Part shown: one piece after another, positions 7,391-12,816 of the stretch | Layout: every line of letters begins with the position of its first letter | Numbering within the stretch: the stretch's first letter is position 1 | Assembly: GCA_011042035.1 (NCBI GenBank) | Contig: DQZA01000170.1 | Span: 1 to 12,816, forward strand | Length of the DNA: 12,816 nt | Source of the DNA: Desulfobacteraceae bacterium | GTDB lineage: Bacteria; Desulfobacterota; DSM-4660; Desulfatiglandales; Desulfatiglandaceae | Direction: 5' to 3' | Made by a program: the position numbers and the translations under genes | The notes under the pieces: generated by a model | Databases searched by the model: none | What the model was told of the DNA's origin: nothing | Seen by the model: the letters and a program-made list of their open reading frames with translations, nothing else

Positions 7391-8146
7391 TTAAACCCCT
7401 CCTAGATAGGCCTCCAGTACCTTGTCATTTTTTTGTATTTCCTCGGGCGTTCCCTCTGCAATTACTTGCCCATAGTTCAAGACAAACACCTTGTCGCAAA
7501 TACTGCTTATGACCTTCATACTATGTTCAATGATTAGAACTGACTTATGCTCCTTCTTTTGGAGCTCTCGTATTACTTTGATGAGTTGCGTTGTTAATGT
7601 TGGATTGACCCCTGCCGTGGGTTCGTCCAACAGAATCATATCAGGGTTTCGCATAAATACCCTGCCCAAAGAAAGCAGCTTTTTTTGTCCACCAGAGAGG
7701 TCCCCCGCGTATTCATTCATCAATTCTGTCAATTTTAGAATTTCCAACAGGTCCATAGCCTTTTCAAGGTTCTTCCTTTCAACGCGAGCAATCCTCCTTC
7801 GTGCGAAAAGGGCGGAGATGGGGTTCTCGGCCACCTGGCCCTCGGCAGCCAGCAGCATATTCTCAAGGACAGTGAGTCTTTCAGGGGCCTTTGCAATCTG
7901 AAAGGTGCGGCATAGTCCCTTCTTGGCGATGGCATCAGGTGTCAGTCCATCTATCCTCTCGCCTTTAAAATATACTTCTCCCCCGTCCTTCTCATAAAAG
8001 CCAGAGACCACATTGAACAGAGTACTTTTCCCTGAACCATTGGGACCTATTAGGCCGACAACTGAATCAGCTTCCACTTCAATTGAGACCCCATCAAGGG
8101 CGCGAAGATTGCCGAATTTTTTTTGCAGATCCTTTACCTTTAACAT
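7391..8146 (-). CDS. livG: Branched-chain amino acid-type ABC transporter ATP-binding protein LivG
   Basis: The 251-residue ATPase has Walker A GPNGSGKST (residues 34-42), the Q-loop region CRTFQIAKAPERLTVLENM, the signature LSGGQKK and Walker B MILLDEPTAGVNP. The insertion between Q-loop and signature and the C-terminal QVIAEGTPEEI segment mark it as LivG rather than LivF. It forms the ATPase heterodimer with LivF. ATG at 8146 lies 14 bases after the livM stop, with AAGG 5 bases upstream of the start. No truncation or missing ATPase motif was seen. Confidence 0.95.
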   Translation of the reverse strand: MLKVKDLQKKFGNLRALDGVSIEVEADSVVGLIGPNGSGKSTLFNVVSGFYEKDGGEVYFKGERIDGLTPDAIAKKGLCRTFQIAKAPERLTVLENMLLAAEGQVAENPISALFARRRIARVERKNLEKAMDLLEILKLTELMNEYAGDLSGGQKKLLSLGRVFMRNPDMILLDEPTAGVNPTLTTQLIKVIRELQKKEHKSVLIIEHSMKVISSICDKVFVLNYGQVIAEGTPEEIQKNDKVLEAYLGGV

Positions 8147-8160
8147 GGGAACCTTGACTC

Positions 8161-9075
8161 CTAACGGATGTTTCTAGGGTCATAAACCTTTTTCTTCTCT
8201 TTGATGATTCCTTCAGGCCGGTAGGAAACAAAGATGATTATCAGAAAACCAATTATCACCATGCGTAGTGATGCCATTGAATCAGAACCCAGAGAGACAT
8301 ACTCACCAATGAATCGGGTTGAGACGTTAAATATCTGTATTAACGCTGCGCCCAGAATTGCCCCCGCATGATTTCCCCGACCCCCGACGATAATCATGGC
8401 CCACAGGAGGAAGGTTTCAATTGGCCAGAAGTTTTCAGGCGAAATGAATGTGACGTAATGGGCGAACAACGCACCAGCCAGACCGCCTACCATTCCACCC
8501 ACCACCATTGCTTCCAGCTTTAGCTTTCGGGTATTCTTGCCAAGGCTCAGGCATAAATCCTCTTCTTCCCTAATTGCCTTGAGGTCTCTGCCAAATGGGG
8601 AATCGGTGATGAGCGCGAGGGCAAAGAAAACTATTATGACGCACAGTGTCACCAGAAAGAGGTAGAAGAGGGGATAGTTTTCCATTGAAAAAAGAAATCG
8701 GAGGGGCTGGGGGATGCTCATTACCCCAAAAGGTCCTCCGGTTAGCCATCCTTCGTTTAGAGCAACCAGCCGAAAGACCTCTGCTGCAGCAAGCGTTGCA
8801 ATGGCCCAATAATCCGATTTTAGGGACTTGGTGGGTATGCTCATAACATATCCGAAAAATCCACTCACAATCATTGCCAAGAGAAAACAGAACAGAAGTG
8901 GTAGGCCCGTCTTGGTAGCCAACAGGGATGATGTGTAGGCACCTATACAGAAAAAGACAACTTGACCAAAATTAATTAAGCCTGCATACCCCACCTGCAA
9001 ATTGAGGCTCATGGCCAGTAACGCATAAATGCCAACCATTATTAAAAAGTAGATCAAAAAGTTGACTATCGTCAT
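8161..9075 (-). CDS. livM: Branched-chain amino acid-type ABC transporter permease LivM
   Basis: The 304-residue integral membrane protein has several long hydrophobic segments. The N-terminal MSLNLQVGYAGLINFGQVVFF region is the classic LivM signature, and the EEDLCLSLGKNTRKLK loop with following GGMVGGLAGALFA is the cytoplasmic coupling region that meets the ATPases. The C-terminus ends in a last membrane helix and a short basic tail. With LivH it forms the transmembrane pathway. ATG at 9075 is separated from the livH stop by one base, and its ribosome site GAGGAAGGAA lies in the last codons of livH, so the two permeases are translationally coupled. Confidence 0.94.
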   Translation of the reverse strand: MTIVNFLIYFLIMVGIYALLAMSLNLQVGYAGLINFGQVVFFCIGAYTSSLLATKTGLPLLFCFLLAMIVSGFFGYVMSIPTKSLKSDYWAIATLAAAEVFRLVALNEGWLTGGPFGVMSIPQPLRFLFSMENYPLFYLFLVTLCVIIVFFALALITDSPFGRDLKAIREEEDLCLSLGKNTRKLKLEAMVVGGMVGGLAGALFAHYVTFISPENFWPIETFLLWAMIIVGGRGNHAGAILGAALIQIFNVSTRFIGEYVSLGSDSMASLRMVIIGFLIIIFVSYRPEGIIKEKKKVYDPRNIR

Positions 9076-9076
9076 G

Positions 9077-9991
9077 TTATTCCTTCCTCAACAATCCGGT
9101 TGGTTTGAAAAGTAGGACAAGTATCAAAATCAGAAAGCTCACAGCAGGTTTGTACCCTGTATTTATTTGGATGGACTCGAAATGGAACAATCCACCAAGA
9201 TTTAATAGCCATTTAAGATCCAGGGCAAGGACAACGTTTTCCGCAAATGCCAGGATCAGGGCGCCCAAGACCGCTCCATAAGGATTGCCAATTCCACCCA
9301 ATATTGCGGCACAAAACACAGGGATGAGGATGTTAAAACCCAGCCTGGGGTATAGGACGTGTTCCATGGCAATCATGGTGCCCCCTATGACACCATAGGC
9401 CGAGGCAATAAACCACATCCACCTTATCATCTTCTCCGAATCAATGGCGCATGCGCTTGCTAGCGCCCTATTATCAGATATTGCCCTCAAGGCTTTACCA
9501 AATGTCGTCTTGTGAAGAAGGATATGGAAAGCGACCATGGAGAGGAAGCCGACAGTAATGATTTCTAGTTGGAGCATGGTAATACGAGCGCCCAGTATTT
9601 CCAGGGGCTTCACCACTGCTATTGGATAGGTTTTTGTCTCACTTGACCATATAAGGCGAAGTATATTGCGTAGGGCTATTTCTACGCCCATCGAGACAAT
9701 CATGAGAGAGACAGGCTGGACACCTATGGTCCTCAATCTCTTGTAGAGCACCTTGTCAATGCCTATACCGAACAAACCCGTTAAGCCTGCTGCTATCATT
9801 ACGGAGACGATGAGGGGAAGCCCCAGTGCTTGGCTGAATGAGTAGGCCAAGAAGGCCCCCAGCAGGGCATAGTCAGTATGGGCAAAGTTGGCGAACTTCA
9901 AGATATCGAATACCATGGTGAGCCCTAGGGCAAGCAAACTTAATTCCGAAGCCCTTATGAGACTATTTATTATGATCTGAACGATTTCCAT
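9077..9991 (-). CDS. livH: Branched-chain amino acid-type ABC transporter permease LivH
   Basis: The 304-residue integral membrane protein has the LivH hallmarks: an N-terminal SELSLLALGLTMVFDILKF segment, the FANFAHTDYALLGAF motif, and the CAAILGGIGNPYGAVLGA region in the C-terminal half. Between them lie alternating hydrophobic helices and the cytoplasmic coupling loop TTFGKALRAISDNRALA. It partners LivM in the membrane. ATG at 9991 has a GAGGG box only 3 bases upstream, which is close for efficient initiation. It is preceded by a 145-base gap after livK that contains a strong stem-loop, so livH and the genes after it are probably expressed below livK. Confidence 0.94.
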   Translation of the reverse strand: MEIVQIIINSLIRASELSLLALGLTMVFDILKFANFAHTDYALLGAFLAYSFSQALGLPLIVSVMIAAGLTGLFGIGIDKVLYKRLRTIGVQPVSLMIVSMGVEIALRNILRLIWSSETKTYPIAVVKPLEILGARITMLQLEIITVGFLSMVAFHILLHKTTFGKALRAISDNRALASACAIDSEKMIRWMWFIASAYGVIGGTMIAMEHVLYPRLGFNILIPVFCAAILGGIGNPYGAVLGALILAFAENVVLALDLKWLLNLGGLFHFESIQINTGYKPAVSFLILILVLLFKPTGLLRKE

Positions 9992-10020
9992 GATCCCTCA
10001 ATCTGGTTTTATCTAAGTAG

Positions 10021-10034
10021 ACCGCTGTAGCGGT
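10021..10034 (-). repeat. Small inverted repeat ahead of livH
   Basis: ACCGC-TGTA-GCGGT forms a 5-base-pair hairpin with a 4-base loop about 30 bases before the livH start, downstream of the larger livK hairpin. It may be part of the same post-transcriptional signal or may be chance; no U-tract follows. Confidence 0.25.
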
Positions 10035-10075
10035 AGCTGGACTGCCCATAACGTCCTGGTTTTTCTGTAAAACTT

Positions 10076-10101
10076 CCGCCAGCCGTATGAACGGCTGGCG
10101 G
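10076..10101 (-). promoter_or_regulatory. Strong stem-loop between livK and livH
   Basis: A perfect 11-base-pair inverted repeat (CCGCCAGCCGT / ACGGCTGGCGG) with a 4-base loop begins 35 bases after the livK stop. On the transcribed strand it is followed by AAGTTTTACAG, a poor U-tract, so full termination is unlikely. Such hairpins after binding-protein genes commonly protect the upstream mRNA from 3' exonucleases or act as leaky terminators, giving more binding protein than permease. It could also be a partial attenuator. Confidence 0.6.
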
Positions 10102-10136
10102 GAATCTCTTAATGAAATTTTATCCTACCAGATACC

Positions 10137-11270
10137 CTATTTCTTGTAAGGAACAATCTTACCATTTCTGATTATTACCTTTGCATACTTTCCGTAGCCC
10201 TGCATGCCGTCTTTGTCAAAACGCTTGTCACCACCAGTAGATTGGCCTCTGTACCAGTCATCAATCTTCCACAGAGCATCTCTTACCTTTGTGGGATCAA
10301 CGGAGTTTGCAAAATTTGCGGCCATAGCTATCATGACCAGTGCATCATAGTTCATGGCAGCATAAGCGGTTATGGGTTCGCGCCCCATTTTCTTCTTAAA
10401 CTTTTCCATAAACAAGGCACCGGGGGGCAATGGATTAAGGCCTTTAATGCCTTCCAAGACGTTTGGTATTTTCTTGATGGCACTGGCGAAACTGGATGTC
10501 ATTTCGGGTACATACCAGGGCACCTTATTCACGTCCAACATACCCATCTCATAGGCCTGTTTTGCTGTGACCAATCCTTCCTTGGCGTAGAATGTAGCAA
10601 TAATGGCTTCGGGTTTTTTTGAAAAAAGCCTCTGGAGCTCGGCCTTGTAATCTACTTTATTCAGTTCATAGACAACCTTGCTTACCACCTGGGCTCCATT
10701 TTTTTGCAGGTTTTTGAGCGTTTCATCCATCAGTGCCTTGCCGAAGGCATTGTTCATAAACATGGTCGCAAACCTGGTTTTGCCAGAGTCCTGCACAGCA
10801 AAGTCGGCTATCACTTTGCCCTTGTAATTGTCCAGCACATTGGTCAGGAAGATATAGGAACCCACATGGCGAAAAAGCGGTGAGGTGGGCGGCTGGAATA
10901 CGGCCAGTATCTTGTGCTCCTGGCAGTATTTTGCAATTGGCAAAGCCACGCCACTTGAAAAGCCCCCAGAGATGATCTTGACCTTATCTACCTCTATCAG
11001 CTTTCGTGCCGCATCCATTCCCGCTGCCGGGCGGGTCTCAGTATCCTCGACAATTAGCTTTACAGGCCTCCCCAGAATGCCACCGGCGTCATTGATCTCC
11101 TCCTGGGCCAGCTTAAATCCTGTCAGCAAGTCTTCTGACATGACTGCCTGTGTCCCCGTTATGGGGCAAAGTATGCCTATCTTAACAGGCTCTTTGGCCT
11201 CTGTGGGATTAAGGCCAATAACAAGACTTAGGACGAAGGCAATTGCGATTATGAAGGCAATTTTTCTCAT
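10137..11270 (-). CDS. livK: Periplasmic substrate-binding protein of branched-chain amino acid-type ABC transporter (LivK-like)
   Basis: The 377-residue protein starts with a Sec signal peptide: basic MRK, a hydrophobic stretch to about residue 20, and a probable signal peptidase I site after TEA (residue 25). There is no lipobox cysteine, so the mature protein should be free in the periplasm, which fits a Gram-negative cell. The mature part is a type I periplasmic-binding fold: KIGILCPITGTQA opens the first lobe, followed by GFKLAQEEINDAGGILGRPV and VEDTETRPAAGMDAARKL, all typical of the Leu/Ile/Val-binding family. It captures the substrate and delivers it to LivHM. ATG at 11270 has a very strong AAAGGAGG upstream. 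Ligand specificity is not readable; context suggests hydroxyproline or a related imino acid. Confidence 0.92.
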   Translation of the reverse strand: MRKIAFIIAIAFVLSLVIGLNPTEAKEPVKIGILCPITGTQAVMSEDLLTGFKLAQEEINDAGGILGRPVKLIVEDTETRPAAGMDAARKLIEVDKVKIISGGFSSGVALPIAKYCQEHKILAVFQPPTSPLFRHVGSYIFLTNVLDNYKGKVIADFAVQDSGKTRFATMFMNNAFGKALMDETLKNLQKNGAQVVSKVVYELNKVDYKAELQRLFSKKPEAIIATFYAKEGLVTAKQAYEMGMLDVNKVPWYVPEMTSSFASAIKKIPNVLEGIKGLNPLPPGALFMEKFKKKMGREPITAYAAMNYDALVMIAMAANFANSVDPTKVRDALWKIDDWYRGQSTGGDKRFDKDGMQGYGKYAKVIIRNGKIVPYKK

Positions 11271-11422
11271 TCTTAGACCCTCCTTTGTTGGATGAAAAAA
11301 TCATTATTTCTTCCCAAAAATGGCCACCAACCTCCTTTGTTGATCTTCCTCAACCACCTCCTTTCTCGATTGGCTCTCTCGGTTCAGACTAACCTCAAAG
11401 CCATGTTACGCCCCAGTAGTAA
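11271..11422 (-). promoter_or_regulatory. livK leader with three AAAGGAGG boxes
   Basis: This stretch between the MoaD-like remnant and livK holds no recognisable gene. AAAGGAGG occurs three times on the transcribed strand, at 11364-11357, 11338-11331 and 11286-11279. The last is the ribosome site of livK, and two of them share the longer CAACAAAGGAGG. The outer two have no convincing ORF at proper spacing. They may be leftover ribosome sites of deleted genes, or a feature of the livK leader. No clear terminator or strong promoter was found. Confidence 0.35.
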
Positions 11423-11563
11423 CTACCCTCCCCCCAGAGCATGGGGAATGAAAAAAACGGTGTCGCTCTGGGACAGGGTATGGTCCAAATGTACCTTTTT
11501 CCCGTTCACAAAAACAAGTCTTAAATACTTAGTAGGCAGACCTAATCTCAGTTTACGATAATG
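11423..11563 (-). pseudogene. Remnant of a MoaD/ThiS-like sulfur-carrier gene (C-terminal half only)
   Basis: In the frame shifted against the AOR stump, a 46-codon open stretch reads LRLGLPTKYLRLVFVNGKKV, then HLDHTLSQSD, then TVFFIPHALGGG and a TAG stop at 11425-11423. The LVFVNGKKV strand, the hydrophobic VFFIP strand and the terminal Gly-Gly are the C-terminal half of MoaD/ThiS beta-grasp sulfur carriers, which often sit beside AOR genes and serve cofactor synthesis. No ATG, GTG or TTG precedes this part in frame and a TGA closes the frame at 11566-11564, so the first half (about 40-45 residues) is missing. It directly follows the AOR stump, overlapping its last codons. A functional product is unlikely unless an unusual start is used. 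Confidence 0.7.
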
Positions 11564-11889
11564 TCATAGCCCGCATCCTTTAGGGAAGGCCCCCAATCAG
11601 CACCGGCAGCCGTATCGCCGAAGGTACCTGTTAGGGGTGAAATCCCCACAATACTGAACTTGGCACCACCTGGTATGGGCGGCCCTTGAAAGGGTCCAGT
11701 TGCGAAAATGGCGATATTATCAGGGCCATAAGGGTCAATTTTTCCGGGCACCTCATCCAACAATATCTTTGAGGCAAGCCCGGATCCCCCGACAAATCGT
11801 CTTAGATCGTCCTCTTCGATAGGTTCGATCGAGATTTTTCTCTCTGTCAAGTCCACTCGTAGCTGTCTTTGCCAGTAACCGTTTTCCAT
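11548..11889 (-). pseudogene. Truncated aldehyde:ferredoxin oxidoreductase (N-terminal fragment)
   Basis: The 113-residue product matches only the start of the AOR N-terminal domain: GYWQRQLRVDLTERK, FVGGSGLASKILLDEVP, IFATGPFQGPPIPGG and SPLTGTFGDTAAGADWGP, ending at LKDAGYDIIVN. Intact AORs are about 600 residues. Missing are the rest of the domain, the tungstopterin-binding regions and the [4Fe-4S] cysteine ligands, so the product cannot be an active oxidoreductase. ATG at 11889, with AGGGG upstream, lies 17 bases after the GntR-type gene, so it still sits at the head of the operon. The reading frame stops just where a MoaD-like fragment begins in another frame, which fits a single internal deletion of roughly 1.5 kb or more. 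Sequence up to the break is not visibly decayed, suggesting a recent event. Confidence 0.8.
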
Positions 11890-11906
11890 GAGATTTCACC
11901 CCTACC

Positions 11907-12635
11907 TCAAATGTTTTTCCCCGATTTAAAGGCGCTTTCCGATATGACGGTCTTGAGCTGTTCTGTCACCAGTTCCAGATGATCCTTTATGCTCTCCGAA
12001 GCCCTCTGGCCGTCTCCTTTGGAAATGGATGTTATGACTTGATCGGCCGTAGAGATTACTCGGTTACGCGCCGAGGGAAGGGTGGCCCAAAACTTGTCAG
12101 CAAAGGCCTCCATCTTTTGGATCAGCAATTTCATAATCTCATGAATGACACCGTTTCCTGAGGCCTCTGCAAGCAGCAGGTGAAATTCCAGATCAGCGCG
12201 GTTTATGGCCTCTAGGCTTGCATTGGGTTCCTTCATTCTTGTCACGGCCCTTTTCATCTTTTCTATTTGAGCCGGATCTGCCCTTTCCGCTGCAAGTTGT
12301 GCACTCTTAGATTCCAGACAATCGCGGGCCTCCATGATGTCAAAGATTGGGTCTGAGTCTAAAACTTCCTTTAGACTTTCATCCGATAGGGCTGCTGGCA
12401 TGCTAGTTTTTCTGACAAAGGTCCCTTTTCCAGGTAGTATTTCCAGGTACCCCAATACGCTCAAACCTCGTACTGCCTCGCGGACGGATGAGCGGCCCAC
12501 TCCAAATATTTGCTGGAGTTCTTGGACGGACGGCAATCTATCCCCAACTTCTAGCTTCCCATCTTTGATCATATCGAGGATCTTTTCAATCACGAGCTCA
12601 GAAGTAGTATTACGCCTGATGATATTCGGTTTCAT
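11907..12635 (-). CDS. GntR-family transcriptional regulator, FadR/FCD subfamily
   Basis: The 242-residue protein has an N-terminal winged helix-turn-helix (about residues 10-76) with the family signature LPSVQELQQIFGVGRSSVREA and wing GKGTFV. A C-terminal all-helical FCD ligand domain follows (about 95-225). FCD ligands are often organic acids or amino-acid breakdown products bound near a metal site. D148 and H152 (in DLEFHLL) and H219 are present, but the position where most metal-binding members have a further His appears to be Ala197, so metal binding may be altered or lost. This alignment was made by eye. The gene leads the operon and is probably its controller, most likely a repressor relieved by substrate or intermediate. 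ATG at 12635 has CGGAG 7 bases upstream; AOR stump follows after 17 bases. Confidence 0.9.
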   Translation of the reverse strand: MKPNIIRRNTTSELVIEKILDMIKDGKLEVGDRLPSVQELQQIFGVGRSSVREAVRGLSVLGYLEILPGKGTFVRKTSMPAALSDESLKEVLDSDPIFDIMEARDCLESKSAQLAAERADPAQIEKMKRAVTRMKEPNASLEAINRADLEFHLLLAEASGNGVIHEIMKLLIQKMEAFADKFWATLPSARNRVISTADQVITSISKGDGQRASESIKDHLELVTEQLKTVISESAFKSGKNI

Positions 12636-12714
12636 TACCAGACTCCGGTTTAAGCTGTAATTCTTGGGGCTTAATTGCCATATACAAAGACATCATACCT
12701 GCTGACGGTCATAT

Positions 12715-12724
12715 CAGTATACTG
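12715..12724. promoter_or_regulatory. Candidate GntR-type operator, CAGTATACTG palindrome
   Basis: A perfect 10-base palindrome with a GTATAC core covers the predicted -10 box. GntR-family sites commonly have GT and AC half-sites around a short centre, so this is a plausible binding site for the adjacent regulator and would block RNA polymerase when occupied. A second, looser dyad TGGT-6-ACCA (12723-12736) lies in the promoter spacer beside it. Function is inferred from position and symmetry only. Confidence 0.4.
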
Positions 12725-12742
12725 GTGAGGGTACCATGTCAA
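12716..12742 (-). promoter_or_regulatory. Probable sigma-70-type promoter of the regulator/operon
   Basis: On the minus strand a perfect -35 TTGACA (12742-12737) is followed, after 15 bases, by TATACT (12721-12716), five of six matches to the -10 consensus. The 15-base spacer is shorter than the ideal 17, so basal strength may be low. Expected start of transcription is near 12709, about 70 bases ahead of the regulator ATG. It is the best promoter-like sequence seen ahead of the operon. Confidence 0.5.
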
Positions 12743-12816
12743 GAGAAAATGCGCATGGCTTTTGATGACAAAGATGGAGAACCGGATTTCTGCAAGCGGG
12801 TAAGTCAAAGAGGGGC

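Noticed and set aside
11210..11304. A 31-codon minus-strand frame starting with ATG at 11304 and overlapping livK
   Set aside because: It runs out of frame into the livK signal-peptide region and shows no similarity to a known peptide; the livK start has the far better ribosome site.
1..12816. A novel defence, mobile or CRISPR system
   Set aside because: All substantial genes fit one metabolic operon; no spaced repeats, transposase, integrase, attachment-site or nuclease signatures were seen.

Overview
The window is a catabolic operon read entirely from the minus strand, so transcription runs from high to low coordinates. It most likely takes up and degrades a hydroxyproline-type imino acid. 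The organism looks Gram-negative: the transporter binding protein has a cleavable signal peptide and no lipobox cysteine. An aldehyde:ferredoxin oxidoreductase (AOR) remnant and a MoaD-like remnant suggest an anaerobic lineage that uses tungsten or molybdenum cofactor, such as a sulfate-reducing or syntrophic Desulfobacterota. That placement rests on gene content only and is an inference.

Layout in transcription order. (1) A promoter with a perfect TTGACA box, whose -10 lies on a CAGTATACTG palindrome, precedes a FadR-subfamily (GntR/FCD) regulator at 12635-11907. (2) Seventeen bases on is a 113-residue stump of an AOR gene (11889-11548). It runs directly into the last ~45 codons of a MoaD/ThiS-like gene with no start codon (11563-11423). 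Together these look like the scar of one deletion. (3) A complete branched-chain-amino-acid-type ABC transporter follows: livK (11270-10137), a strong stem-loop, livH, livM, livG and livF (to 6651). (4) Next are two consecutive copies of an epimerase plus DapA-family lyase module: proline racemase family A (6609-5563) with DapA-like A (5517-4645), then proline racemase family B (4575-3568) with DapA-like B (3552-2671). (5) Last are three overlapping genes for a flavin/iron-sulfur dehydrogenase: a DAO-type FAD subunit (2600-1398), a small [2Fe-2S] subunit (1414-1103), and an NAD(P)/FAD-disulfide-reductase-like subunit (1103 to beyond the left edge).

How it would work, by analogy with known trans-4-hydroxy-L-proline pathways: Liv imports the imino acid. 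A two-cysteine epimerase converts the L form to the D form. The three-subunit dehydrogenase oxidises D-hydroxyproline to pyrroline-4-hydroxy-2-carboxylate. The DapA-like deaminase turns that into alpha-ketoglutarate semialdehyde, and a semialdehyde dehydrogenase would finish the route to 2-oxoglutarate. No such dehydrogenase lies in the window; it may lie past the left edge or elsewhere. The GntR regulator is the obvious candidate controller.

The genes themselves belong to known families. The unusual points are the AOR/MoaD scar, the duplicated epimerase-deaminase pair, the pairing with a Liv-type transporter, and the stem-loop after livK. No CRISPR array, tRNA, rRNA, insertion sequence or phage gene was seen. 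Apart from the 277-base livK leader, which holds the MoaD remnant, intergenic gaps are short.
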